Below, one piece after another: positions 9,101 through 16,564 of a stretch of 64,000 nt of DNA (position 1 is its first letter; the number at the start of each line of letters is the position of its first letter). A program made the translations under genes and the position numbers. The notes under the pieces were generated by a model. The model saw nothing but the letters and a program-made list of their open reading frames with translations. It ran no database searches and was not told where the DNA came from. Origin of the DNA: Bacteroidales bacterium (GTDB taxonomy: Bacteria > Bacteroidota > Bacteroidia > Bacteroidales > ML635J-15); NCBI GenBank assembly GCA_003249955.1, contig QKHS01000042.1, forward strand, positions 115,360-179,359. Direction: 5' to 3'.

Positions 9101-10663
9101 AAGATCCCATGCCTTTAATTGCGGGGTAAATGATGTTCCTTTAATAAGTTTTACAACCAGGGCACTTGGAGCTGCAATAGCGGAATTAGAAAATTCCCCG
9201 ACTTTAAACACATTCCCTCCTACTGTATATTCATATGCTACAGCAAGAACCTGATCAGAACTTAGGGATGAGTTTAGCGAAATATAACCGAGTTTCAGGT
9301 TAACGGTATATTCTGACGACTGTAAAAGTCTGGCAGACTCTATTTTTTCATAATCAATTCCTCCGGTCATATTTATTCCCAGCAAGGCATTGCTTACAAG
9401 GTTAATATCTCTTACGTCCGGCAAATTGGTTGAAATTTCGCCCAGATTGTTTATGTCATTCTGAGGATAAACCGTTTGAAAAACCCCGTTCGCATCACGA
9501 ACATAAGAGGACTGAATGTTGTTATCGTTACTTTCGCCAAGGTCGGCAAAAGCAACAATATTACGGGAATCGTTAAAGTTCCCGGTTTTGTTAGTTACCC
9601 AGACCTCTATACGGGTAATGTTTACACCGCTGTTTATAACCGGTAATCCGGCCAGTGCCCTGTCGTAATTTTCTTTGAAATAGTGTGACAGGAAAAAGTG
9701 TTTGTTAGCTTCGTACTGATCTGCCTTTAACTCAAACTCTTTTGTCTGGGCACCTCCCTCAACTTCGATGGTTGATGATTCTCCTTTTTGCTGTGAGAAT
9801 ATTGTAGTAACCGTCATTTTACCAAATTTTGCTTCGGTTTTAAAACCGAACAAGCTCTGGCTTCCCGAAATAAGGGTTCCTGTTAACGGAAGAGAGACGT
9901 TACCTGCTTCTATCTTTTGAATAATTTCGTCTTCGTGTCCTGTGTACTCCAGTTTTACTGAATTCTCAAAATCAAATGCGGCCTCAGTATCGTATTGTAC
10001 ATTAATCTTCATTTTATCTCCGATCTGACCAACAACGTTCATCTGAATTTTTTCGTTAAAATCGAATGTCGTTGTACGTTGCATTTTAACAGGAAGTGAA
10101 GGGTTATCAACCTTTGAGATATTAAGTCCGAAACTTAATTCTGCCGATCCCTGAGGATTAATTTTAACATCATTACTACCGAAAATTCTGTCAAATATTT
10201 CGCCTCCGACCTGAAGTTTAGGAATAAGTGCATCACGGCTTTCGGAGATATCACTTTTTGAGCGTTGACGCCAGTATGATTTCATAGCTTTATCAAAATC
10301 ATATTCAAGATACTCATCAAAACCTACAGAAAACGGAGTTTCAATTTCGTCATCGCCTACTTTCTTTATAAAAATATATTCGTTTGTTTCTTCATCATAA
10401 ACAACTTCGGTGGTTACATTTGAAGGATTAGTACCGTATAAAGGAGAGTTATCATTGTTTTGGGTAGGGTTTATATTATCTTCCGGCAACGGATAAGGCA
10501 ATTTTGGGTCCTTAATAGTATCATCAAGATGTACATCATTATCGCGTGGGATGGCATATCCGCCCATATAGTCGTTTATACCTGCATTTGACGGAAACAT
10601 AACAGCTATAAGGCTTATGACCAATCCGCCAAAAAACATATATTTAAAAATCTTTCCTACCAA
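3200..10663 (-). CDS. sprA: SprA/Sov, T9SS outer-membrane translocon (gliding motility protein)
   Basis: Giant outer-membrane beta-barrel that forms the protein-conducting channel of the type IX secretion system, needed for surface export and, where present, gliding. The 2487-residue chain has the expected size. It begins with a hydrophobic export signal (about residues 6-28), contains the repeated SprA-type segments (for example GTLISGSQSLFGFKTEAKFG near residue 265 and a stretch containing YIDDFEGTKTSIDLKSQ near residue 830), and ends in alternating polar/aromatic beta strands finishing FGVSLRFTLAT, as expected for a barrel. It starts 11 bases after ruvA, so the two are probably cotranscribed. 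Its presence predicts T9SS cargo with C-terminal sorting domains; one such protein lies at 59338-63891. The frame is intact throughout. Confidence 0.97.
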   Translation of the reverse strand: MVGKIFKYMFFGGLVISLIAVMFPSNAGINDYMGGYAIPRDNDVHLDDTIKDPKLPYPLPEDNINPTQNNDNSPLYGTNPSNVTTEVVYDEETNEYIFIKKVGDDEIETPFSVGFDEYLEYDFDKAMKSYWRQRSKSDISESRDALIPKLQVGGEIFDRIFGSNDVKINPQGSAELSFGLNISKVDNPSLPVKMQRTTTFDFNEKIQMNVVGQIGDKMKINVQYDTEAAFDFENSVKLEYTGHEDEIIQKIEAGNVSLPLTGTLISGSQSLFGFKTEAKFGKMTVTTIFSQQKGESSTIEVEGGAQTKEFELKADQYEANKHFFLSHYFKENYDRALAGLPVINSGVNITRIEVWVTNKTGNFNDSRNIVAFADLGESNDNNIQSSYVRDANGVFQTVYPQNDINNLGEISTNLPDVRDINLVSNALLGINMTGGIDYEKIESARLLQSSEYTVNLKLGYISLNSSLSSDQVLAVAYEYTVGGNVFKVGEFSNSAIAAPSALVVKLIKGTSFTPQLKAWDLMMKNIYNIGAYQLSSDDFWFDIMYNNDKTGTEINFLPVGAIDSTRLLEVMNLDNLNSQLDPYADGLFDFIESVTVNASNGRIIFPVREPFGSHLKSQITGGDISLNEIADQYVFQELYDSTQSTARQIAEKNKFKLEGKYKSTGGSDISLNAINIPEGSVSVTAGAVKLTENVDYTVDYNLGRVKIINAGILESGTPIKISLESNSMFNIQTKTLIGSHFNYEFSKDFNIGATILNLTEKPLTQKVSIGDEPISNTIWGVNTSYRADVPFLTKAIDYLPFLETKEMSTITVTGEFAHLIPGHSKAIDKEGNAYIDDFEGTKTSIDLKSQIAWTLSSTPRDSVMFPESGLVNDLEYGMNRAKLAWYVIDPYLLRSTSPVSVEDQSSHYVREIYEKELFPNRESTTGIPTNMVALNLAYYPRERGPYNYDVYGLDENGFLLNPQDRWGGIMRQLQTTDFEEANIEYIEFWLMDPFVEDSLNDGGDLYFNLGDVSEDILKDGRKSFEHGLPTPQTDNPTDTTAWGVVPLMQSLVSAFDNDPDSRVAQDVGLDGLSDDNERTFFSAGGSYAYLENIAAAFGTTSEAYQKAYEDPSGDDYHHYRGQDYDDENKNILDRYKKFNGLEGNSPPAEYSEESYSTSAQTTPNLEDINKDNTLSESENYFQYRISIRKEDFEVGRNYITDKVETSASFANDEESKVTWYQFKIPVYDYDKKIGTIQDFKSVRFMRMFMTSFADPTILRFATLDLVRGEWRKYNASFMQPGEYIVDELAETPFDVSAVNIEENSSKTPVNYILPPDINRQIDPMNPQLRQLNEQSMSLKVCGLQDGDARAVYKNVGLDVRKYLRLKMFIHAESLPDEVAVEDGDVTLFVRLGTDYKNNYYEYEIPLSVTPAGNYDGTLDEQAPDRYIVWPEDNNLDLEFELLQDVKQNRNDKIRAGDINVSLTRLYTMMDGDRKVSVMGNPNLSNVQTVMIGVRNPKKVSSSDGDDGEPKCAEIWVNELRLTDFDEKGGWAANARITAKLADFGSVTMAGSTSKPGFGAINEKVSERQKEEINRYDISSNFELGKFFPEKLNVRIPLYVGYSENVSNPEYNPLDPDIPLKVTLSDPTLTKEYKDSVRFISQDYTMRKSMNLTNVKVNKTKGKPMIYDLANWSVSYGYNETYSRDVNTIYNTNKTYTGAVFYNYNATPKIVEPFKKVKLFNKKAFQIIKDFNFYYLPSQLSFRTNLNRQYGEIQLRNVYNSSLALPVSVNKDFTWVRQYDFKYNLSKNLKFDFSATNNARIDEPQGRLYKEDPLYDQKRDTIWNNLRDFGRNTQYHHQWDVTYNLPINKIPILNWVTSNARYSGTYDWTAGPITADTINLGNTLQNGNSMSLNTQFNLLSLYNKVKYFDSVNKKYRGRQTGKPKKKEMETVTFESTAAKLKAEKGKTISHKLKTEDVTVKATDAGGNEVKGETKIIDENRVEFIPSSDAEDVQFVVTGKREKTESIAKIIFDNTLVVLMSVKNISVGFTETNGTLLPGYMPSTYILGMSNYVADPEMFGPSAAIRTPTIPFVLGWQDGDFGDWAANNNIITQDTTNIQAFMQTHNRNWNVRASVEPVRDLRIDLTMTHSFSENSSMYYRYGYDETTGTDGFMKMNPVQSGSFSMSTITWGTAFEPFKNKGDYSSETFTTFDENRIIIATRLASQRPDYDPSLVDTYGFPDGYGKTSQEVLIPAFLAAYTNKSAETVSLETFPSILSALPNWRITYDGLGKIPKLKKIFRTVNLNHVYRSTFNIGSYQTRLSNEYDEVDGFNTIRDELENYYSKYQINGISITEQFSPLISIDMTMINSFIAKVEVKKNRNLNMSFSNNQLTELRNDEYIVGTGYRFKDVEITIKTNGRQKDFKSDLNIRLDFSIRNTLTVIRKLEEGFNQPTAGQLTYTIKTSADYVLSNRFNLRLFYDQVINRPTLNVTYPTSNTNFGVSLRFTLAT

Positions 10664-10674
10664 TGTCTTAATAT

Positions 10675-11259
10675 TTACAAATAATTTAACGCAAGTTTAA
10701 TAACCTCCTCAAGAGAAAGATTATTGTTTTCTTTCAATAATTTACTTAATACCTTTTCGACGGCAGGTTTTGAAAAACCTAACATCGTTAATGCAGTTAA
10801 CGCATCTTTATGCAAAGTATTGTTTATATGTCCGAATATTTCATTAATTTCTATATCCGAATCAGAAATTTTGTCTTTAAGTTCTATTATAATTCTTTGG
10901 GCTGTTTTTGTGCCTATTCCCTTAACGCTTTGCAGCAAATTAACATTATTTCCGGCAATTGCTTCAACAAGATCTTTTGTATTTACAGACGAAAGTATTA
11001 GTCTGGCAGTATTGGAGCCTACTCCGTTAACTGAAATAAGAAGCCGGAACAGTTCTCTTTCCTGCTTATTTAAAAAACCGTAAAGTAAATGGGCATCTTC
11101 CCGGATAATTTCGTGCAAAAACAACTTACACTCCTGTCCCTGCTTCAATCCGGTGTACGTATTTACACTAACATGAATAAAATATGCAAGACCATTGTTT
11201 TCAACTACAGCATAAGTCGGGGTCAATTCAGCAAGAAGTCCCTTAATATATTCAAACAT
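10675..11259 (-). CDS. ruvA: Holliday junction branch migration protein RuvA
   Basis: DNA-binding subunit of the RuvAB branch migration motor acting on Holliday junctions. The 194-residue chain has an N-terminal OB fold (about 1-65, MFEYIKGLLAELTPTYAVVE), a central pair of helix-hairpin-helix motifs (LLISVNGVGSNTARLILS and LLQSVKGIGTKTAQRIIIEL), and a C-terminal three-helix domain (about 145-194) that contacts RuvB. A Bacteroidota-type promoter sits immediately upstream. It appears to be the first gene of a ruvA-sprA transcript; ruvB is not in the window. Confidence 0.97.
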   Translation of the reverse strand: MFEYIKGLLAELTPTYAVVENNGLAYFIHVSVNTYTGLKQGQECKLFLHEIIREDAHLLYGFLNKQERELFRLLISVNGVGSNTARLILSSVNTKDLVEAIAGNNVNLLQSVKGIGTKTAQRIIIELKDKISDSDIEINEIFGHINNTLHKDALTALTMLGFSKPAVEKVLSKLLKENNNLSLEEVIKLALNYL

Positions 11260-11285
11260 TCGTAATTATAATTATTTATAGTTTG

Positions 11286-11316
11286 CAAAAATAAAAAACA
11301 AATTCAATACTTCAAT
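11286..11316 (-). promoter_or_regulatory. promoter of ruvA-sprA (Bacteroidota -33/-7)
   Basis: On the minus strand a TATTTTTG (-7, consensus TAnnTTTG; plus-strand 11286-11293) is preceded after 19 bases by a TTG core (plus-strand CAA at 11313). Both spacing and distance to the ruvA start (26 bases) fit the housekeeping sigma consensus of this phylum. Confidence 0.6.
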
Positions 11317-11425
11317 TTTTATTTAATATTATAGGTGAAATTAATTACAGCCCTTCTTGTACAACATTGTCTGATAAAAAATACACATTTGTTAATTTAC
11401 AAAAACTGTCTAAACAAAAAATTAT

Positions 11426-11433
11426 TATATTTG
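11426..11433 (+). promoter_or_regulatory. -7 box upstream of the 4Fe-4S/CDGSH gene
   Basis: TATATTTG matches TAnnTTTG 22 bases ahead of the ATG at 11456. No convincing -33 TTTG is found at the usual spacing. Confidence 0.45.
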
Positions 11434-11455
11434 TTAAATACCAAAAACATGAACT

Positions 11456-11896
11456 ATGGACAGAAAAATTGTAAAAGAATACACAAACGGTGAAATAACA
11501 GTTGTATGGCAACCTGATGAATGTATTCACAGTTCTGTATGTTTCAGAAAATTACCCAAAGTATTTAAACCAAATGAAAGACCTTGGGTAAAAATCAATG
11601 AAGAGTCTACCGAAAAAATAATTGAAACTGTTGAAGCCTGCCCCACAGATGCTCTTACATGGAGATATAACAACGGGGATAAGAAAGTAAAAATTATGGA
11701 AGAAAATAAAACAGCAAAACCCGAAATTCTGATATCTGAAAACGGGCCTATACATGTACCTGCTGGTGTAAATGTAAAAGATGCAAGCGGAAAGATTCTT
11801 AAAGTTAATGAGAATAAATATCTGTGCCGCTGCGGACATTCAAAGAACAAACCTTTTTGCGACGGCTCACATATGACTGCCGGATTTAAAGGCTGA
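11456..11896 (+). CDS. divergent 4Fe-4S mono-cluster domain plus CDGSH iron-sulfur domain protein
   Basis: Probable small cytosolic iron-sulfur protein; the exact electron partner is unknown. The N-terminal half (about 1-70) matches the Fer4_19/YjdI type with WQPDECIHSSVCFRKLPKVF and a second Cys in EACPTDALTW. The C-terminal half carries YLCRCGHSKNKPFCDGSH, the 2Fe-2S binding CDGSH motif with its three Cys and one His. Length is 146 residues and both cluster motifs are complete. The first ATG, at 11449, is in another frame and closes early, so the ATG at 11456 is used. It is convergent with the response regulator gene, 7 bases away, and has its own -7 box, so it appears monocistronic. Confidence 0.88.
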   Translation: MDRKIVKEYTNGEITVVWQPDECIHSSVCFRKLPKVFKPNERPWVKINEESTEKIIETVEACPTDALTWRYNNGDKKVKIMEENKTAKPEILISENGPIHVPAGVNVKDASGKILKVNENKYLCRCGHSKNKPFCDGSHMTAGFKG

Positions 11897-11903
11897 CAAC
11901 GGA

Positions 11904-12587
11904 TTATTCTGCAAAACGGTAACCAATTCCCGATTCTGTAATTAATAATTCAGGAACTGCGGGGTCGTCTTCAATTTTTTTACGAAGTTGTGCAATAAAA
12001 ACCCTCAGATATTGGGTATGCTCTATATAGCTGTAGCCCCATACACTTTTAAGGAGATACTGATGTGTCAACACCCTGCCCTGATTTTTTGCCAAAAGAC
12101 TTATTAAAGAAAATTCTGTACTTGTAAGTTTTACTATTTTACGGTTCTTTTTAAGTGTATGGTTAATAAAATCTATTTCGAGATTCCTGATATTTATTAC
12201 AGGTTCGTTTTCGCTTTTTTCCCCCGCCCTGATTGCTGCTCTTATTCTGGCTAACAATTCTCCGCTACGAAAAGGTTTGGTAAGATAATCATTTGCTCCC
12301 GAATCCAAAGCTTCTATTATATCTTCTTCGGAATTGCGTACTGATAAAACAATTACCGGCTTAAAAAACCATTCCCGGAGATTCTTAAGAACAGTAATTC
12401 CGTCCATATCCGGCAAGCCAAGGTCAAGAATAATTAATGAAGGATTGTGTGAAGCGGCATCAGTAATCCCGTCTTTACCGCATGAAGACTGGATTACACC
12501 AAATCCGTTAGCAGTCAGATTTATTTCGAGCAGCCTCCTTATCGGAAGTTCGTCATCAATAATTAAAACTGATTCCTGATTATTCAT
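11904..12587 (-). CDS. OmpR/PhoB-family response regulator, KdpE-like
   Basis: Transcription factor that is phosphorylated by a partner kinase and binds DNA. The receiver domain (about 1-118) carries the acidic pair at 11-12 (LIIDDE), the phosphoacceptor Asp at about 55 (LIILDLGLPDMDG) and the Lys in NDYLTKPF. A winged-helix domain follows (about 130-225) with LTSTEFSLISLLAKNQGRVLTHQYLL and the ending SGIGYRF, as in KdpE. Its start overlaps the kinase gene by 8 bases, so the two form a cognate pair with coupled translation. Because the operon begins with trkH, not kdpFABC, the natural target may be trkH itself. Calling it KdpE proper would be an over-reach. Confidence 0.88.
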   Translation of the reverse strand: MNNQESVLIIDDELPIRRLLEINLTANGFGVIQSSCGKDGITDAASHNPSLIILDLGLPDMDGITVLKNLREWFFKPVIVLSVRNSEEDIIEALDSGANDYLTKPFRSGELLARIRAAIRAGEKSENEPVINIRNLEIDFINHTLKKNRKIVKLTSTEFSLISLLAKNQGRVLTHQYLLKSVWGYSYIEHTQYLRVFIAQLRKKIEDDPAVPELLITESGIGYRFAE

Positions 12588-14121
12588 TACTGATAAATTT
12601 TGGATTAATATTCGGATTTTCTGAAGGTATTGATATCTTTATTTTTGCTCCTCCTGTTTTTCGGTTTTCGGCACTTACTGTTCCGTTGTGAGCTTCTACA
12701 AAGCCTTTTACGATTGACAAACCAAGCCCCAGCCCGCCGGTTTTGGTCACATCTGTTCTGTAAAATTTATTGAAAATATTTTTCAATGACGCTTCATTAA
12801 ACCCAGGACCGTTATCTTCTACCGACAATACAAGAAAATTATTCCTGTAATTTGCTTTAACCAGTATTTCGGACCCGTGAGGAGAATATTGTAACGAGTT
12901 GTAAACAACATTATAAACAGCCTGCTCAATAAGCCCGAAATCAATCCGTACAAGCGGAATATTTTTTGATATTTTTATCCTCAGATTGTAAAACTTTAAT
13001 TCTTCTTTTAAATCTGCCGAAACTTTATTTAACAAATCGTTTACATCGTGCCAGTCCGGTCTCGGAGAAATTCGCCCGGTTTCCAGCCTCGACATATTAA
13101 GCAAATTTTCTATAAGTCTGTTTAAGCGTAAAGAAGCCGTAAATATTTCGGCATACAGTTCCCTGCTCATTTTTTCGTCTCCGGGGGAACTGATAAGACT
13201 ATCTGCTGCCCCCATAATTGTCGCAACCGGAATACGGAATTCGTGGGATATAGAATTAAACAATGTTTTATAAAGTTTATCAGATTCGTCCAGGAAACGA
13301 GCTTTATTGGCAAGTTCCCGCAGGAATTCTCTTTCCAGAGCATTTGAAATAAGTGTAATAAATGTATTCCAGAATGAAATAAAATCAGATTCCAAATAAA
13401 AATCATGCCTGACAACAAGTACCCCGGAGGATAAGATACTTCCCGACATAGGATAAAAAGTCATTGGATTGCCGGAATAATTATCAGTGTATTTGCCTGC
13501 ACACAAATTATTCACAAAAACCCATTCAGCAATCTGATAATCTTCGGGAGAAAGAACCTTATTCAACTGTAACCTGCTGGACCTGCTTAATGCTTTATTT
13601 CCGTCCTGTAAAACAAAAAACGATTCTGAATTAAAATTCATTTCAATTTGCTTAACAGAAACACTCAGAACTTCGTTAAGATTTCCGGCTTTTGACAATT
13701 CTTTTGTAAGCCCGAACAACGAGTTGGTGCGCTCCTCTCTTTCAACTGCCAGTTTTTCCTGCCGTCTTACGCGGGTTGTTAATACCCCGTTGAGCAAAGC
13801 AATAATAAAAAACAAACCGAAAATAAGGATGTCTTCTGTTTTATCAATGTGGAATGTAAATTGCGGCGGGATAAAAAAGAAATTCCAGACAACAGCACTT
13901 AGCGTCGATGCCATAAGAACTGCTCCTGTTCCCATAAACGTAGCAAGAATGGTAACGATAAAAAGCAAGATAAAAGAAACGACATGATAGCCTGAAGCCC
14001 CGGACAACGGAATACACAAAAATCCTGTGACCGCAACAATAAGTACTGCAATTAAATAGTCCCGGACTCCTGATTTAAAGAAACTCCGTACTCTTGTTGA
14101 TTTGACAACGATTGGCCTCAC
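12580..14121 (-). CDS. membrane sensor histidine kinase, KdpD-like without the N-terminal KdpD/USP sensor domains
   Basis: Predicted inner-membrane sensor kinase of a two-component system. It begins almost directly with the four-helix DUF4118 membrane region typical of KdpD (about residues 20-120, including WNFFFIPPQFTFHI), followed by a GAF-like region (about 140-265), the dimerisation helix with the phosphorylated His at about 293 (NSISHEFRIP) and the ATPase domain (N box NVVYNSLQYSP, G boxes EDNGPGFN and GGLGLGLSIVKGF). Classical KdpD has about 900 residues with an N-terminal Walker-type KdpD domain and a universal-stress domain; this 513-residue protein lacks both. The HEFR variant replaces the usual HELR. 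It lies between trkH (59-base gap) and the regulator (8-base overlap), which points to K+ or turgor sensing. Confidence 0.88.
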   Translation of the reverse strand: MRPIVVKSTRVRSFFKSGVRDYLIAVLIVAVTGFLCIPLSGASGYHVVSFILLFIVTILATFMGTGAVLMASTLSAVVWNFFFIPPQFTFHIDKTEDILIFGLFFIIALLNGVLTTRVRRQEKLAVEREERTNSLFGLTKELSKAGNLNEVLSVSVKQIEMNFNSESFFVLQDGNKALSRSSRLQLNKVLSPEDYQIAEWVFVNNLCAGKYTDNYSGNPMTFYPMSGSILSSGVLVVRHDFYLESDFISFWNTFITLISNALEREFLRELANKARFLDESDKLYKTLFNSISHEFRIPVATIMGAADSLISSPGDEKMSRELYAEIFTASLRLNRLIENLLNMSRLETGRISPRPDWHDVNDLLNKVSADLKEELKFYNLRIKISKNIPLVRIDFGLIEQAVYNVVYNSLQYSPHGSEILVKANYRNNFLVLSVEDNGPGFNEASLKNIFNKFYRTDVTKTGGLGLGLSIVKGFVEAHNGTVSAENRKTGGAKIKISIPSENPNINPKFISNE

Positions 14122-14180
14122 AAGATTTTATTTTTACAAAATTAAAAAAATAAAATCATTTTTATGGTATTGTGTGTCGT

Positions 14181-15638
14181 TTAATACCTACGCCAGAACT
14201 GTCTTGAAAAGAGGATTAATACTGTATAAATCTCAAGCCTTCCCAATATCATAAGCAAAATAAGAATGTGTTTCGATAACTCCGGAAGATGCGCAAAATT
14301 TGATGCCGGGCCAACAGTTCCCAACCCTGGTCCTATTCCGGCCATACATGTTGCTGCGGAACCAAGAGACGACTGTAAATCTACTCCGGAAAAAACCAAT
14401 GCGATTGAACCGGCAATAAAAACAATAAAGTAAAGTCCCACGAAATTCAAAACCGAGGCATTGGTACTTTCACTTATTGCTTTTTTATTTAATATGACAG
14501 GTAATACTGCTTTGGGATTTATCATATGCAAAAACTGTCTTCTCACATTCTTGAAAACAATCAGATGCCTTACTATTTTTATTCCTCCGGCAGTAGAACC
14601 AGTACTACCTCCCAGAAACATGGCAAAGAATATAATCATCCACAAAGCTCTTGGCCACAAAAGATAATCGGCACTTGCAAATCCGGTACATGTAATTATC
14701 GAAATCACCTGAAAAAAGGATTCCCGTAAAGATTCTTCAAACGACCTGTCTGTTTTCAGGAATAACATCACACCGATAAAAGTTCCGATTAAAAATACAA
14801 GTAAGAGATAAAGCCTGAGCTCTTCATTTGCAACTACTTTTTTAAAACTACCTTTTATAATATAATAGTGAACAACAAAATTAACTCCGGCAAGTAACAT
14901 GAAAATCATAATTACATATTGAATATACGGAGAATATTCTGCTATACTCGAATTTTTAGGAGAGAAACCTCCTGTTGCAACAGTACCAAATGAGTGACAA
15001 AGACTGTCGAACAGGTTCATCCTCCCAAGCAAAAGAAAAATAACTTCGGCAAATGTTAACCCAAGATAAATTAAAAGCAATCGCTTCCCTACAGTACGGG
15101 TTCTCGGACTAAATTTTTCCTGCAGAGAAGACTCCATTGAAAATAACTGATACCCGCCCGACATAAGTCCCGGCATTATAATAATTACCAAAACAATTAT
15201 GCCGATACCTCCTATCCAGTGCGTAAGGCTTCTCCAGAAAAGAACAGACTTGGTCAGCACCTCAATATCCGTCAAAATACTACTCCCTGTCGTTGTAAAG
15301 CCGGATACCGATTCAAAAAATGCATCTGTAAAATTACTCATGGAATAAGAAAACAAATAAGGAAGACTCCCGGCCAGCCCCAGAAAAATCCATGCAAGAG
15401 CAACTGCAAAATACGCATCCCTTCTTGTTATATTTCCGCTTATTATTCTCCCCCTTGTGAAAAACTTAAATGCTGCTCCTATACCACCTGTTATTGCAGC
15501 AGAATATAAAAACGGGCTTAAGTCCTCATGATAAATCGTGGCTACGACAAGGCAAACCAGAAATCCGGCAGTTATTATCAACAAAACATTGCCAATAAGC
15601 TTGAAAAAAAGTTTAAAATTAATTATACCTTTATACAT
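14181..15638 (-). CDS. trkH: TrkH-family potassium uptake channel subunit
   Basis: Inner-membrane K+ translocating subunit of a Trk/Ktr system. About 485 residues with some ten to twelve membrane spans and all four filter loops visible: SGFTTTGSSILTDIE, TVATGGFSPKNS, ITCTGFASADYL and TCMAGIGPGLGTVGP. I choose the ATG at 15638 (MYKGIINFKLF) over an upstream in-frame start at 15665 because the extra nine residues are unlike the family. It is the first gene of an operon with a KdpD-like kinase and KdpE-like regulator. No trkA (cytosolic NAD-binding partner) is adjacent. Three similar dyad sequences lie upstream and may be regulatory sites. Confidence 0.93.
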   Translation of the reverse strand: MYKGIINFKLFFKLIGNVLLIITAGFLVCLVVATIYHEDLSPFLYSAAITGGIGAAFKFFTRGRIISGNITRRDAYFAVALAWIFLGLAGSLPYLFSYSMSNFTDAFFESVSGFTTTGSSILTDIEVLTKSVLFWRSLTHWIGGIGIIVLVIIIMPGLMSGGYQLFSMESSLQEKFSPRTRTVGKRLLLIYLGLTFAEVIFLLLGRMNLFDSLCHSFGTVATGGFSPKNSSIAEYSPYIQYVIMIFMLLAGVNFVVHYYIIKGSFKKVVANEELRLYLLLVFLIGTFIGVMLFLKTDRSFEESLRESFFQVISIITCTGFASADYLLWPRALWMIIFFAMFLGGSTGSTAGGIKIVRHLIVFKNVRRQFLHMINPKAVLPVILNKKAISESTNASVLNFVGLYFIVFIAGSIALVFSGVDLQSSLGSAATCMAGIGPGLGTVGPASNFAHLPELSKHILILLMILGRLEIYTVLILFSRQFWRRY

Positions 15639-15679
15639 GTTAAACTTAAACTTACAAAACAACAAAAGATGTTTTTAAC

Positions 15680-15693
15680 AGACTTATAAGTCT
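15680..15693. promoter_or_regulatory. 14-bp perfect palindrome upstream of trkH, candidate operator
   Basis: AGACTTATAAGTCT is self-complementary over all 14 positions and lies 42 bases ahead of the trkH start. The variant at 15765-15779 shares both half-sites with one extra T. A dimeric regulator such as the neighbouring OmpR-family protein could bind here; this is inference only. Confidence 0.35.
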
Positions 15694-15896
15694 TCGTAAA
15701 TCTAACATCTCCGGTCAATTAAATTCAATACATTAAAAGCACAAAATAATCCAACTATTCATAAAGACTTTATAAGTTTTACCCTTATTAACATAAAGAT
15801 TTTATAAAGATAATGATTATCCGGCATAAATTAAAGTTATAATTGTGATTATAATGAACATTTTCTTTTTTATTAATCCCAAAAACAAATGTTTTT

Positions 15897-15927
15897 TTTG
15901 ATACTAATCTCCAATAATGTATTTTTG
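15897..15927 (+). promoter_or_regulatory. promoter of the phosphoheptose isomerase gene
   Basis: TTTG at 15897-15900 and TATTTTTG at 15920-15927 are 19 bases apart, an exact match to the Bacteroidota -33/-7 consensus, 18 bases ahead of the ATG. Confidence 0.75.
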
Positions 15928-15945
15928 AAAAATAATTTATAAAAA

Positions 15946-16515
15946 ATGAATATCACAGATCATTTTGAGGAAGCTGCTGAGGTTTTGAGAAATTTTGCAG
16001 CAGATAAAAAGAATATAGAACAGATTGAGATTGCCGGCAAAGCAATTGTTGAGTGTATAAACAACGGAGGGAAAGTTCTTTCGTGCGGCAACGGCGGTTC
16101 TATGAGCGATGCCATGCACTTTGCCGAAGAACTTACCGGAAGTTTCCGTGAAAAAAGGAAAGCTATTCCGGCAATTGCAATAAGCGATCCGGCACATATT
16201 ACATGCACCGCGAATGATTTTGGATTTCAATATATTTTTTCAAGATATGTTGAAGCATTGGGAAATAAAAACGATGTGCTTTTTGCAATCAGCACCAGCG
16301 GAAACTCAGAAAATATTATTCATGCCATACATGCTGCAAAGCAAAAGGGAATGATAGTAATTGCCCTCACCGGAAAAGACGGTGGCAAAATAAAAGACAT
16401 TTGTGATATTGAGATCAGAGTTTCACATTTTGGGTATTCAGACAGAATTCAGGAAATTCATATTAAGATAATTCACAGCTTAATTGATTATATTGAGAAT
16501 AAAATCTGTGAATAG
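15946..16515 (+). CDS. gmhA: phosphoheptose isomerase (SIS domain)
   Basis: Converts sedoheptulose 7-phosphate to D-glycero-D-manno-heptose 7-phosphate, the first step of ADP-heptose synthesis. A single 189-residue SIS domain, the normal GmhA length, with [20 protein letters not shown] (sugar-phosphate loop) and [14 protein letters not shown]. The ending [16 protein letters not shown] carries the Glu/His found in the active site of this family. It feeds the kinase whose 3' part opens the window. A strong promoter precedes it and the mpl gene follows after 49 bases, possibly on the same transcript. The product is cytosolic. Confidence 0.93.
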   Translation: MNITDHFEEAAEVLRNFAADKKNIEQIEIAGKAIVECINNGGKVLSCGNGGSMSDAMHFAEELTGSFREKRKAIPAIAISDPAHITCTANDFGFQYIFSRYVEALGNKNDVLFAISTSGNSENIIHAIHAAKQKGMIVIALTGKDGGKIKDICDIEIRVSHFGYSDRIQEIHIKIIHSLIDYIENKICE

Positions 16516-16564
16516 AATTTAATTTACATTACAAAACAACTTTAATTATTCCGGAATTTAAAAC

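Larger units (their letters stand above)
15639..15945. other. divergent intergenic region between trkH and the isomerase gene, with dyad motifs
   Basis: About 300 bases with no gene. They hold a perfect 14-bp palindrome AGACTTATAAGTCT at 15680-15693, a close variant AGACTTTATAAGTTT at 15765-15779 and a weaker one at 15797-15810, then a good promoter for the rightward isomerase gene. No TAnnTTTG box was found close to the trkH start. Confidence 0.5.

Noticed and set aside
11904-14121. Calling the sensor/regulator pair kdpD and kdpE
   Set aside because: The kinase lacks the two N-terminal KdpD domains and there are no kdpFABC genes nearby, so only KdpD-like and KdpE-like are justified.
15639-15945. 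Possible tRNA or small RNA gene in the trkH upstream region
   Set aside because: No cloverleaf or TpsiC-like sequence; only dyads and a promoter.
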